Made by a program: the position numbers and the translations under genes | Shown: in pieces, positions 1 through 10,565 of the stretch | Layout: each line of letters starts with the position of its first letter | Position numbering within the stretch: position 1 is the stretch's first letter | The notes under the pieces: model-generated | What the model was told of the DNA's origin: nothing | Seen by the model: the letters and a program-made list of their open reading frames with translations, nothing else | Databases searched by the model: none | Source: Ascoidea asiatica | Taxonomy: Eukaryota > Ascomycota > Saccharomycetes > Ascoideales > Ascoideaceae | NCBI GenBank assembly: GCA_001600695.1 | Contig: BCKQ01000003.1 | Location: 1,277,934-1,341,933, forward strand | Direction of reading: 5' to 3' | Length of the DNA stretch: 64,000 nt

Positions 1-479
1 GCAGCAGCTGGTATAGTTGGTGATTTAAGAGTTTCTTCTTTGATTTTGTGTTCAGCTTCGAAAAATCTAGTGTTATCAGCATCATCAGTAGTATTCACAT
101 TTGGAGGAGCAGCAACATTTTTATTAGCTGTAGCACTAGTTGTGTCTGAGGCAGAAGCATCTTCTTGTTTAATTTGACCAACAGGATCATTAATTGTAGA
201 AGTTTTAGATAAAGAAGATGTAATGGATTTAAACATATCTTTAATAAAATCTATATCCGATGTTTGATTTGTAATAGTAGATCTTAAATCATCAAAATGC
301 TTAGTGTATTTAAGAGTATTTGAATCTTCATATTTAAATCTTGCACTAATATCAGATCTTAGTTTGTTGATTGATTCACTAACTGATTTAATTTGTTTAT
401 CCATTTTACTAAATGTAACTTCATTTAAGGCAATGTTGTCATTAAATTTTGTGGATAAAGATTTAATAGTTTCAGTCAT
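1..479 (-). CDS. 5' end of an unidentified gene (runs off the left edge)
   Basis: An ATG at 477-479 on the minus strand opens a frame with no stop through position 1, giving at least 159 residues. The first ~90 residues are charged and heptad-like, with spaced Ile/Leu/Met/Phe, suggesting a coiled coil. A Ser/Thr/Ala/Asp-rich stretch follows. There is no signal peptide or membrane span. The product is not recognised. A coiled-coil N-terminus before a low-complexity region would also fit a retroelement Gag, but no LTR or primer site was found near it. On the coding strand a run of more than 20 A (566-590 on the plus strand) lies about 90 bases upstream of the ATG. The plus-strand frame over 304-504 is its antisense shadow. 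Confidence 0.6.
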   Translation of the reverse strand, partial: MTETIKSLSTKFNDNIALNEVTFSKMDKQIKSVSESINKLRSDISARFKYEDSNTLKYTKHFDDLRSTITNQTSDIDFIKDMFKSITSSLSKTSTINDPVGQIKQEDASASDTTSATANKNVAAPPNVNTTDDADNTRFFEAEHKIKEETLKSPTIPAA

Positions 480-3400
480 GATTATATTTTTTCAGTTAAA
501 ATAGTGTTGATTACTTTTAGTTATGTGTATAAAAAAATTGTTTGGTGTTGGAATTTGCTTTTGTTTTTTTTTTTTTTTTTTTTTTTTTTAAGCTGAAATT
601 AATAGAGTATTATAATTAAGAAAAAACGAATAAAAGGTAATATTAGTTGAAGTATTAGCAGTATAAATAATTTAAAATAGAAAGTAATATTAAAAAAAAT
701 ATATTAGTAACTTCTTTTATTGTCTTAATACTTCCATACAATATGAAATTGGTTTTAATTTTTAGCTTGCAATGAGTGGAAGACTAGGATTTCAAACCAT
801 GAGATAACTCAATTCGGATAAAATCACTAGTATTTACTAATTAACCCTCAGCACCGTAAAGCTAGGAACAATGTTTTATAACGGCCACAGGTGTCCTAAA
901 TAATAAAGCGGGAGTTAAATGTCAGAGGATTAATCACTTTGCAAGATCCCTCTCTTGTTAGTATAATATTAGGAGGCTTCAAGTCGTACTCAGACTTTCC
1001 TTGGAGGATAGAAATCAATAAAAAAATAAAATGATACTTATCTTTAATAAGAAATTGATATTCCAAATTTATTAATAAATGTGATTGTAATTCGAACGCA
1101 ATATCTAATGATTACTAAGAAGATATCTAATTCAAATTATAAACAATTGTTAATTAAAATATAAAATATATAAAAATTATATAACAAATATAGGAGGTAA
1201 GTGCCCTATTTATATTAGTTAAAATAGGAGCGGGTAACCCATCTTAAAAATAAATTTGTAAATTTAGTATGTGAAAGTCCACTTCCCATACTTAAGAAAA
1301 GAAATAAAATAAAATATTGTTCTGGAAGACACTACGACATTTTAAGAACAAACACAAAGATTCCAGTACATTCTAGATGCACACAGAACTTTGAAGAAAG
1401 AATAAATAATGCAGACCCAGAACGTTCTAGTACATTTAACATGTACACGGAAGTTCTGAGAACGCAATAGAATGTAGTCGTAGAACAATCTATGCAATCT
1501 TAAAAAGTCTAAGAATAGCCTACAATACTCGAAGACAATTCCAATAAAGAATAAAATGATTAAAAATTACCGGCAAAGGCCAGTCCCAGCTGTGCGCAGC
1601 TTGTGTCAGCACAGAACAATGGCACGTGAAATGTAGCATCACATGTTTTAACTTACTCAATTAGGGCTCTTACTGATCTTGCATCAGCCACAAGAATCAT
1701 CTTTCAATTAATCCCAGTGGTGTGGTGTTTGACCGGAATTGCCAAGAGAAGACCGGAACAGCCAAGCTTACTCTTGAACTCTCTTGGAATGTCGCCGCAG
1801 CTTTAAAGGAGGGAGAAATACGGCTCTAATATTGCGCTGTATTTTGTCGGTATAGCGTGGTAAGGAGTACTTCAAGATACATTTAGGTTTGGATTTTAAT
1901 TCTTTCAGACACGCAGGCACACGCCGCTCCGCTGAAACAATGCTTCATCTATAAACAAACAAAAGTAACCAAATCTCTTGCGATTACCCAAAGTTGTTAA
2001 AATGATATCAATTCGAATAACATAACGTTACTCCAGCAGTTCGAGGAATGTTGATTTGCCTTTTTCAATTTCTTATCTAACTTTAAAATGCTTAGGTAAA
2101 AAAGCTGGAAAAAAATTCCTTATTGTTTGAGCCTTCTCAGTTCGAATACCCGTGCCTGGTTTTAAAAGCTTCAACTTCAGAAACAAGAGGCCCATTTTAT
2201 GTTTTCAGCTTATTTTTAATCTAAAGTGGGTGTCTTGGCAAACAAAAGAGGTTTCCCTTGGCAACCCGTTCTGGCTTTAGGTAGCTGCTTTTGTTTTTTA
2301 AAGGCGCGTCTGTGTGTAAACAAAGAATCGTACCTTTTGTCACGCGTTCTTCTTTTACCGTAGATCGCGACGTAGCCAAAAGAATCTGAGCTGAATTAGA
2401 AAAAAATTCAATTTATCGATTATTTAACTAATTAATTAATTAATTAAATGAATTGAATTCCTCCTTTATTTGACTTAATTTCGTATTTATCACTGAAACG
2501 CTCTTTTCATTATACAAAATGTCAACGGTCGATCTATTAAGGTTATTGGTACAAACAACCCTCAACATCCTTTTTGTCCAATAAAATTTCACAAATATAT
2601 TAAAATCAATTCTTTATTCAAACTTTTGCGTAATCAATTTGAGAAAAATATGACTAAAATGACTTTCATATTCAACAATTATCCCACATTCCAAAAAGAA
2701 AACTATCTTTTTGCTTTTTGCTAATCGCTTACTATGATATTCCCTAAACTAAATTATGTGAAGTAAGTACTTTAACATAGTAGATTGTGTAAATTTGACA
2801 ATGTGAAATACAATAAGTAAAATACATTCTCACAATTACAATTCTCAAACTTCTCTAACAATTTTCAATCACTTACCTAAGATACAGCTGAAATTGAATT
2901 CTTTCATTCTTGATGAATTCTGTGTTTTTTTCTTTCTTTGTCATGGCAAATTCAAATGAAAAATAAACGAAAGAAACTACTTTTTATATTCTTGAAAAAA
3001 AAAACTTCAATTTCAATTCTAATCTCAAAATTTTATTGATATTTGTATTCATTTCCTTATCACACAATACTTTGAATTTGTAATAAATTTGAAAATATTT
3101 TTTATTATTTCATGATCACTCTTAATCAAAACATCAGATTGTATCATTAACCTCAATTGTATGTAAATATTAATCAAAATTTATTCTTTTAAATTCTGCC
3201 CAAAGGTTTACTTTAACAGCGCAAAACCTTCTTTTGATCCAAGTTTCTGCACTTCTTTGATTAATTTCACTATTAATTGAATTCAACATTCCATTTTTAC
3301 TAACAAAATTATTTAATTTTAATTTAAAATATCATTTAACATTAAATTGTTGAAAATTGTCAAATAATCTTCGGTTATTTCAATAAATAACTTTCTCATA

Positions 3401-4075
3401 GTTTCTTTAAACATTAAACCATAATTACAATTCTTATTAAAATTTTCATTAACTTACCATTTTAACTTACTTCAACTATTATTTACCTTTTTTAACATTA
3501 CTCAAACATTTCAATGCCAAATCTCATTTCCGATTCCATATTATCAAAAGCCTAGACATACTATTTTGTAAATTATCTTTCTTTATATTATTGTTATTAC
3601 TATTTTTCTACTTTTCTTTAAGCCTTTACCAAAATATAAATAACTTTCAATGTCACCTAGCTTCTTTACTGTTCAATTTCTCTTAATTTTCTTTTACTCT
3701 TTTTTTCTTTCTTTCCTTTCTTTCCTTTCTTTTGCTTCAATTTCAATTATATTAATTATTTAAAACACTCGCTTAATTTAAATATCAAAAAATTTAATAT
3801 AGTCAATTCGATTTAATTCTTTAATTAAAATCTATCGCTGATTTCCAACTATTTACACTCCTTTATCATTTAATTTATATTGTATATTGTATATTTCAAT
3901 CTTTAATTTAGTTTTTACTTATTATTCATTCAATAAATATCAACTTTTTTACTATTAATTATTAATTTAAAAATCAATCAAATAAAAATTCAATCTAGAA
4001 AAATAAATTCAATAAGAAATCTTAATATAAATTTTAATCTTATTATTACTATTATTTAACAAAAATCTTTTAAAA
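480..4075. other. 3.6 kb gene-free region between divergent genes
   Basis: No frame of useful length exists on either strand. The DNA is not uniform. 740-1010 and 1560-2360 are less A/T-rich and free of simple repeats, unlike the rest. Visible words are a Reb1-like CGGGTAA with a following CCC (1231-1240), a dyad cluster with GAA/TTC units (1419-1463), CACGTG (1623-1628), ACGCGT (2342-2347) and a pyrimidine run (about 3690-3730) before the CBM1 gene. The region probably contains the promoters of both flanking genes. A non-coding RNA at 740-1010 is possible but not identified. Confidence 0.5.
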
Positions 4076-4654
4076 ATGTTCTCAATTAAAAATTTATTAG
4101 TTTTATCTTTATCTTTAACAACTGCTTTATCAGCTTTTGTTAATACTACTTCAACTGATTCTTCAGATTCAACTTGTGTTCCATTATACTATCAATGTGG
4201 TGGTTTAAATTGGACTGGTTCAACTTGTTGTACTGTTGGTACTTGTGTAGCCCAAAACAGTTATTATTCTCAATGTCAAGAAGATGATGATACAACTACT
4301 TCAGCTTCAACTTCATCAGTTGCTGATTATTCAAAATCTTTTAATTCAACTTCTAATTCAACCTCAACCTTCAATGTTTCTTCAATTTCAAATTCTTCTG
4401 TAAATTCAACTGATTCTGATATTGCTACTCAAGTTGTTGTTGAAGATTTGTTAGTGGACTCATCAAATGCAACTGATGCTGATTCAACTGATTCAGCTGT
4501 TGAAGCTACTATTACTGATTCTGATGGTTCAATTGAATATGTTACTGTTAAAGCTTATAAGACCGTTACAAGAAGTCTTTCTGTTTCTTCTTTAACATCT
4601 TTCCAAACTTTAGCAACCAGTTATATTAATTCTACTTTAACCACTGCTTATTGA
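4076..4654 (+). CDS. Secreted protein with an N-terminal CBM1 (fungal cellulose-binding) domain
   Basis: The 192-residue product has a signal peptide (about residues 1-20) and then a CBM1-type module at about 34-67. Cysteines fall at 34, 41, 51, 52, 57 and 67, with QCGG at 40-43, Trp46, Gly48 and the paired Tyr63-Tyr64 before QC at 66-67. The order matches the family pattern of QCGG, an aromatic, CC, GxC and YxQC. The rest is Ser/Thr/Asp/Val-rich, likely O-mannosylated, with several NxS/T sequons. No catalytic domain and no hydrophobic GPI tail are seen. CBM1 modules are standard on filamentous-fungal cellulases but uncommon in budding yeasts. A stand-alone one suggests a wall- or polysaccharide-binding surface protein. 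The ATG at 4076 is the only start compatible with the signal peptide. Confidence 0.85.
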   Translation: MFSIKNLLVLSLSLTTALSAFVNTTSTDSSDSTCVPLYYQCGGLNWTGSTCCTVGTCVAQNSYYSQCQEDDDTTTSASTSSVADYSKSFNSTSNSTSTFNVSSISNSSVNSTDSDIATQVVVEDLLVDSSNATDADSTDSAVEATITDSDGSIEYVTVKAYKTVTRSLSVSSLTSFQTLATSYINSTLTTAY

Positions 4655-5029
4655 TTAATTTAATTCAAGCTGAATTTATTTTTTGCTTTGCTTTTCTTAA
4701 TATTTCGCTTTTGGTTTTTAGGTTTGCTTAATTAGTTATTCAAATTGATAGATATTAAAAAAAAAAAAAAAAAAAAGATTTCAGTTTGTAGATTACTTTA
4801 TTTAGTTTATTTATCTATTTAATTAATTTGTTCGGTTGATTCAAATTTTTTAATTTTCTTTTATTTTCTTAGTTAGGTATTAGATTATTCTTATGGTCAT
4901 TTTTATAAATTTTTATAAAACATTATAATTATATATTCATTATCTAGCCTTTTGTTTTCTTCTATAATTATTTTTCATTTTAAAATCCAGACATTCCATT
5001 TCTTTTTGTTCCTTTTGCTTTTGCTGCTT
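4655..5029. terminator. Convergent 3' region of the CBM1 gene and the two-span protein gene
   Basis: 375 bases lie between two facing stop codons. The region is A/T-rich, with an A run at about 4759-4777 and T-rich stretches. It has no frame and no motif beyond generic yeast 3'-end composition. Confidence 0.4.
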
Positions 5030-6589
5030 TTAATGCTCTTGTTTTTGCTTTTTTTGACTCTTATTTTTATTTTTATAGATTGACAACTTTTTATAATCTG
5101 TTTTTAATACAATATAAATAAATGGTAATACCTTTTCTTTATCTTTATTCATATCTTGCTCTCTTTCCAATTCTAAATCCAACTCTAGTTGTCTTTCAAT
5201 CTCTTTATCCGATAACTTTTTGAAATTACTTTCAATATCAAGTTTTTGCTTTTCATTATTTTCATTACTGAGAAAAATTTCAATCTTTGTGTTTTTATTT
5301 CTTTTGTCATAATCTTTATAACAGTTTCTATTATTGCTTTTGTTATTATTGACTTTGATATTGATTATATTAATCATATTTAAAAGATATAGTATTAATA
5401 TTACTATCAATGGAATTTTGAATGATCTAATATATTCTTTGAAAATATTAATAGTAACTTTATCGGTGAATCTTATATCTTTAGGTTTTTCAATAATTTC
5501 ATCATTATCTTGATTCTTTTTATTATTTTCATCTATAAGATCTGATTTTGATTTAACATTTTGATTATTGAATTTTAATTTTTGATTTTGATTATGATTT
5601 CTATTAGAATCATGAACTAATGGAAGTGGATTAGTTTCTAAACTGATATTGAATTCAAATTCTTTTAAAACCTTATGATATTTTTTAATATATGATTGAT
5701 AATTTTTAAATTTCAAATTTGAATCAAAATGCTTATCTAAATTCTGATCTTCAATTGATTTAATTTCATAGATGAATCCATTGAATTTAATAGATCTATT
5801 TTGCTGTCCATATTTATTTTTATTACTTCCATTATTTTTACCTCTGATATAACTAAATGAATAGAAAATGTCGTATTTCTTTTGATTTGTTTTTGAGGAT
5901 TCATTAGTATCATCAATTAAATGATCTTTATAACCATGATCATGTCCATCATCAATTGCTTTTTCATTTACTTCCTTAGAATCTTTGTAAATTGGAAATT
6001 CATTATTCAAAAAACTTGCAAATAGATAATCTTCTTTATGATACTTTGGAGTGATTTTAATTGAATTAATATCTGGTTTGAAATTGAATAGCTGAAATTC
6101 AGCTTCATTCATATCCAAATCGCTTACAAATTTGAAAACAGATTGACCAATTTTTTTGTTGGAACCAGTTGTATAAATATCATTGACAAACAATACATTA
6201 AAATGTGCAATATAATCATCCTCATTATCATTGCTATTTCCTTTTCTATTACCATCAGCACCATTAATGTAATTTTTTTCTAATTTTCTTTCTTTGATTA
6301 TTTCTGAATTACTGAATATTCCACTTTTTTCTTTATAATTGTGGAATGATGGATTCTTAATCACTTTGATTAGCAACTTTGAACTTTTCGATTCATCCTT
6401 CTGCTCAAATAAAACAATGGATTTACCGTATTTATCTAATCTTTCGTCACTAGATGGGAAATTCTCAGATATTCTTTTGTTTATTGCATTATTCCATATC
6501 TCACTAGAAAAAAATAAAAAAGTATAAATGAACCAACAACCAAGTATTAATGGAATGGAGATTCCAATTGTTAGTTTCTGAGACTTCAT
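5030..6589 (-). CDS. Unknown protein with two membrane spans and a large hydrophilic middle domain
   Basis: The 519-residue product has a hydrophobic segment at about residues 7-29 and a second at about 393-413. Between them is a ~360-residue hydrophilic region containing a beta-rich stretch and several Asn/Lys/Asp-rich inserts. The tail of about 100 residues is strongly basic and acidic. This N-span, lumenal domain, C-span layout recalls PIG-S/Gpi17 and TMEM231-type proteins. A short stretch preceding the second span is faintly TMEM231-like, but no diagnostic motif of either family is visible, so no name is given. The ATG at 6587-6589 sits directly before the first span. The gene runs convergent to the CBM1 gene. 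Confidence 0.7.
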   Translation of the reverse strand: MKSQKLTIGISIPLILGCWFIYTFLFFSSEIWNNAINKRISENFPSSDERLDKYGKSIVLFEQKDESKSSKLLIKVIKNPSFHNYKEKSGIFSNSEIIKERKLEKNYINGADGNRKGNSNDNEDDYIAHFNVLFVNDIYTTGSNKKIGQSVFKFVSDLDMNEAEFQLFNFKPDINSIKITPKYHKEDYLFASFLNNEFPIYKDSKEVNEKAIDDGHDHGYKDHLIDDTNESSKTNQKKYDIFYSFSYIRGKNNGSNKNKYGQQNRSIKFNGFIYEIKSIEDQNLDKHFDSNLKFKNYQSYIKKYHKVLKEFEFNISLETNPLPLVHDSNRNHNQNQKLKFNNQNVKSKSDLIDENNKKNQDNDEIIEKPKDIRFTDKVTINIFKEYIRSFKIPLIVILILYLLNMINIINIKVNNNKSNNRNCYKDYDKRNKNTKIEIFLSNENNEKQKLDIESNFKKLSDKEIERQLELDLELEREQDMNKDKEKVLPFIYIVLKTDYKKLSIYKNKNKSQKKQKQEH

Positions 6590-7065
6590 TATGGGGCCCT
6601 TTTTCTTTGTCTAATATCTACTGGCTTTATATTTCATGATATCAATATAAATAAATATGAATTGAACTTAAATACAATGAAATATGTGCTTTGAGTAAAT
6701 CTACCCAATTTCAGATAAAGCTTTATTTTGTGCCCATTATCCTGTTTCCGAGCCTGGAGCTTCCGAGTCTTAAAACATGCGCTAAGTCTCACTTTTATTC
6801 CCTGCGCACACGATTATTCACCAAAAGAATCAAAAAAGTATCCTCGAGGGTAAATAATTAAAAATATAAATCGAGAATGAATTTATTATGGACAAATCAA
6901 GCAAGTTAAGAATTTGGAGTTGCAAAAAAATAATCAATCAGCCTTAGAAATAGTTTTGGAATATGTAAGGACTTTGCCTGCTGTTGGTTCATTCTAGTAA
7001 TTAATGGTATAAATCTTATATTATCGTGTTATTAATTTTCTATAATACATATGTAATTATATTTA
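6590..7065. promoter_or_regulatory. Promoter region of the two-span protein gene and 3' end of POL12
   Basis: 476 bases between two minus-strand genes. A less A/T-rich patch at about 6730-6800 probably holds the upstream control region of the 5030-6589 gene. The POL12 3' end is A/T-rich. No specific site was recognised. Confidence 0.35.
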
Positions 7066-9396
7066 TCAGGTTTTAATGATATCAACTCTGGCTCGTTTCC
7101 AGACATTGTGAATATAAACATCTTCAGAACTGTCATTATTTTCCAATTTACTTACACCATCTAATTCAGTATCTGGACTTTCAATTGATATTACACAATA
7201 GCTTCCATTAGTTGCAGTTTTAACAAAATAACCTGGATTTATGAAAATAACATTTTTAACAACTCTTACAAATGAATTCAATTCTGATGGTAAAATTATA
7301 ATATCTGGTATCACATCTATAAATTCAGTTAATCCCATATATGGCATATCTAAATCAGATCCAGAAATATGTTCTTCAATTTCGTTACCGATTGAATTTA
7401 TAGCCATATCAGAAATCATTACTTCTTTTTCTTCTTTTTTCAAAGTTTTATTATTTGTATTATCATCATTGAGATTGATTTTTTTGGTTTTAATACCACC
7501 GGGAAAATATGGATAAAATCTTCTTTGTTCTAATATATGATTTGAAATTCTATCAAATCTATTTTCTGTCATTTCATCACCTTGCTTAACATCTCTTAAA
7601 TCTTTATATATATCATTATTTGATATTCCAATATTAATTTCATTTAACTGAAATAAACTTGGATTTGGAAAACATTTAAAATTTTTTGGCAAATTTAATA
7701 ATTTTCTATCAAAAGGAGCCTGAGGATATGATGGATGGTTTGTTGAAACATCTTTTAATGAAGGTATAATTATAACTTGAATTTTATTATTGATTTCTTT
7801 TAATATTGGACTAACTATAATTTTAAATACTTCATCTAAAGTTTTTGGTTGTTTTGTGACTGATGGAAATGATAATGAACCATCTTTTATTTTTGAATGA
7901 GTTATATCTATAAATGGACCAATTAATATTACAATATGTGGTTTAATTTGATTATTAATTTTTGACACAATTTGCTTTAAAAATTTGAAATCTAAATCCT
8001 TATTTGTTGTATATGGGCCTGAAATAATAATTGATTTTAATTTCTCATTTTTTAAATTAAATTTATAATCATCTAATTCACCTTTTGTTGAGATTGGAGC
8101 ACCTAATAAAGGTAATTCAATATTTTCAAAAACTGTGAAAAATTTCCCAGTTATATTTTTTCCTCTAAATGCAACAATTTGTCCAGGGAAAAAAGAAAAA
8201 TTATTAATTTTTGATAAATTTAATAAAATTCTATTACCTAAACCTGAAATTCTTGAAGTTTCTAAACTTAAAGAACTTGAGTTTAAAGTTGTATTAGAAC
8301 TAGCTAATGGTGTATCAGGGACAATTCTTCCAACTGTTATAATTTCATTTTGAGAAGGTAAAGTTGGATTACCAAATTGTTCATAAGTATAATTATAATG
8401 TTTTGAGATAATTTCTGCAAACATATCAATTTGTTCATCTAAATAATCAGCAGTTTCTAATAATTTCATTCTTAAAGATTTAAATTTATATTTTCTAGAA
8501 TCAAAATTAGTCATAACTTTAATTCTATTTATTTCAGTTTCTGGATCAAAATTTGAATAATCAAAACCTTTTGAAATTTCAATTTCGGGATTTAAAGTTT
8601 GAATAGCTTTACCAGATTCTTGAGAAAGTGTATATGGATTAGAAGTTTTTTTACTTGGTGAAGAAAACGGTTGTTTTATTGGGGATGATTTATTATCAAA
8701 AAATATATTTGTATTTATATTTGTGTTTGTATTATTTGGGTTACTGGTATCATTCTTGTAATTCATATTGATATCTGAATTCATATTCATACTCATATTT
8801 ACGTCCATATCCATATCCATATTTATATCCATATCCATATCCATATCCATATTGAGATTTGATTTAATATTTTTTGATTTAGATGGAGTTGGAGTTGGTA
8901 AAGGAATTGAATTTTGAGAATTTTTATAAAATTTTTTATTTGAGGAATTTAATAATGGAGTATCAATAATTAATCTTTTTTTAACAGATCTTAAATGAGA
9001 ATTTGGAGTTGAAGGTAACATTGAATTAAATAAATTTGGACTTGAAGTTAAATTATTTTTTCTAATCATTGATTTTTTAATTGTTGAATTCAATAAAGTT
9101 TTTTTCTTTAAAGTTGAATTTTTTTCCATTTTACTCATCAAATGATCTTGTAATTTTTTAAGATTTTGTTTTGATAATTTTACATTAGGTATTGAATTTA
9201 AAGTATCAACAGAAATATCATTTGAAATTTCATCACCTTTTGTGATTACAAAAGATTCCCAATTTACAAATAATTGTTCTGCATCAATATTAAAAAGATT
9301 CATTATATTTTGACATGATTCTAGGATATCATCATTATCAGCTATTTTTCCAAATTTTCTTATAATTGTTTCTTTTGATTGAAAATCAACAGTCAT
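7066..9396 (-). CDS. POL12: DNA polymerase alpha-primase B subunit
   Basis: The 776-residue product is the regulatory B subunit of DNA polymerase alpha-primase, which acts in replication initiation. The N-terminal ~90 residues resemble the small helical Pol-alpha B domain. A long low-complexity linker (about residues 90-270) carries a Met-Asp/Met-Asn repeat and Asn/Thr runs. The OB region follows, including a VAFRGKN segment. The inactive calcineurin-type phosphoesterase fold then carries the GPF-x-D-x-x-H motif within the segment reading LIGPFIDITH. The family is usually about 600-700 residues, and the excess here lies in the linker. The start is taken at the ATG at 9394-9396, because the frame's three-codon upstream extension begins with GTG. 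Two ACGCGT sites lie 207-248 bases upstream. Confidence 0.93.
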   Translation of the reverse strand: MTVDFQSKETIIRKFGKIADNDDILESCQNIMNLFNIDAEQLFVNWESFVITKGDEISNDISVDTLNSIPNVKLSKQNLKKLQDHLMSKMEKNSTLKKKTLLNSTIKKSMIRKNNLTSSPNLFNSMLPSTPNSHLRSVKKRLIIDTPLLNSSNKKFYKNSQNSIPLPTPTPSKSKNIKSNLNMDMDMDMDINMDMDMDVNMSMNMNSDINMNYKNDTSNPNNTNTNINTNIFFDNKSSPIKQPFSSPSKKTSNPYTLSQESGKAIQTLNPEIEISKGFDYSNFDPETEINRIKVMTNFDSRKYKFKSLRMKLLETADYLDEQIDMFAEIISKHYNYTYEQFGNPTLPSQNEIITVGRIVPDTPLASSNTTLNSSSLSLETSRISGLGNRILLNLSKINNFSFFPGQIVAFRGKNITGKFFTVFENIELPLLGAPISTKGELDDYKFNLKNEKLKSIIISGPYTTNKDLDFKFLKQIVSKINNQIKPHIVILIGPFIDITHSKIKDGSLSFPSVTKQPKTLDEVFKIIVSPILKEINNKIQVIIIPSLKDVSTNHPSYPQAPFDRKLLNLPKNFKCFPNPSLFQLNEINIGISNNDIYKDLRDVKQGDEMTENRFDRISNHILEQRRFYPYFPGGIKTKKINLNDDNTNNKTLKKEEKEVMISDMAINSIGNEIEEHISGSDLDMPYMGLTEFIDVIPDIIILPSELNSFVRVVKNVIFINPGYFVKTATNGSYCVISIESPDTELDGVSKLENNDSSEDVYIHNVWKRARVDIIKT

Positions 9397-9989
9397 TTTT
9401 TTCACTTTGATTTTGATTCTAAATAAGTAGTATGATAGAAACCAATATAATCCTTTGAAATTTTTTAATTATTAATGTTAGCTGTGTGTACTAAACTTCA
9501 TTTCAATAAGAACTTCAACAAAAGATTATAATATTTCATAAATTGAAATACTTTATCATCTTTTTCTTCAAACACGAAATCAAATTTATTTGACGCTATT
9601 TGACGCGTTTAGCGTTTAATACCAAATATCCAGAAAAAACGCGTAAAAAACAGATCCATTTAATCCATATCCAGTGTAACCGGAATTATTAAGGAACATG
9701 ATAAAAAACATTTAATAAAAACCTTTGAGCGGAAAATATAAAAAAAAACCGTATTGCTAGAAGTGAGACCATATTTGCGGAGCTTTTAACCAGCTTGCTT
9801 AATTTATCTGTGGTCTCGTTTTTGTGCTACTGCTTGGCTCACAACGTCATAATTTATACAATTATTTTACAATTTTTCATGTTTACCTTTTGAAAATAAA
9901 GAAATAAAGAATAGACTATTTATTATTCAAGAGAAATGCATTTGGAACAGAAGTAAAAAGAAGCGAGAATAAAATAAAGAAAAGTAGAA
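9397..9989. promoter_or_regulatory. POL12 promoter region
   Basis: The 593 bases hold two exact ACGCGT words (9603-9608, 9639-9644) plus nearby TGACGC (9591-9596) and AGCG elements. The far half is the 3' end of the next minus-strand gene. No reading frame is present. Confidence 0.6.
9603..9644. promoter_or_regulatory. Pair of MCB-type ACGCGT sites
   Basis: ACGCGT occurs at 9603-9608 and 9639-9644. In ascomycete yeasts this word is bound by the MBF/DSC1 (Mbp1-Swi6) G1/S factor, and POL12 is a classical target in Saccharomyces. The site match is seen; regulation here is inferred. Confidence 0.65.
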
Positions 9990-10565
9990 TTAAGTAATAA
10001 AACAAGAGAGAAAAGCTAAGGAGAAAAGAAATGAACTAGATTGAGGAGAAATATTCATACCAACATTTGATGTATCTGAAGAATTTTTCGCTATTCTGTA
10101 TTTTGTAGTTTTTGTTATAGTCTTAGTAGTTTTAGTTTTTGAGCTTTTAGTTTTTGTAGTTTTAGTTTTTGTAGTTCTAATATTTGCAGTTTTAGTTTTA
10201 GTATTTGCCTTTGTTTGAGTCTTTGTTTGAGCTTTTGGTTGTGTTTTAATTTGAGTTTGTGGTTTTGGTTTGGCTCCTGTTGTTGCCTTTTTTTCATCTT
10301 TCTCAACTTTCTCAACTTTTTCAACTTTTTTAATTATTCTACTAGTTTCTAAAGCCTTAATTGAAATGTTTGTTGGAATTTCCATTGGTATTGTACTTCC
10401 ATAAAAACTTGTAATTGGCTCATTGGTACTTGTACTAATCAAACTTGATTCTGCCTCTGATCTTTGATTGATTGGTTCTAAAGAATTTCCATTTATTGAC
10501 TTTGTAATTAGTGATAAAGTAACTCCTATAAAAATTGCAAAATTACTTTTTTCAAGCATCATCAT
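9990..10565 (-). CDS. Small GPI-like cell-surface protein with Lys-Thr repeats
   Basis: The 191-residue product opens with three Met codons in a row and an N-terminal hydrophobic signal-like segment (about residues 8-26). A Ser/Thr/Pro region comes next, then a strongly basic block of KVEKVEK units and about 50 residues of KTKT/TKTK-type repeats (about 95-155). A Ser-Ser-Asp linker and a C-terminal hydrophobic stretch of about 15 residues end the protein, as in a GPI-attachment signal. No enzyme domain is visible. Such proteins usually sit in the plasma membrane or wall, but a Lys-rich stalk is unusual there. The neighbouring 11174-11545 product has the same plan, so the two may be diverged paralogues. 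Confidence 0.65.
   Translation of the reverse strand: MMMLEKSNFAIFIGVTLSLITKSINGNSLEPINQRSEAESSLISTSTNEPITSFYGSTIPMEIPTNISIKALETSRIIKKVEKVEKVEKDEKKATTGAKPKPQTQIKTQPKAQTKTQTKANTKTKTANIRTTKTKTTKTKSSKTKTTKTITKTTKYRIAKNSSDTSNVGMNISPQSSSFLFSLAFLSCFIT

Noticed and set aside
304-504. 66-codon plus-strand frame near the left edge
   Set aside because: Antisense of the open minus-strand gene at 1-479, which has a proper ATG and runs off the window.
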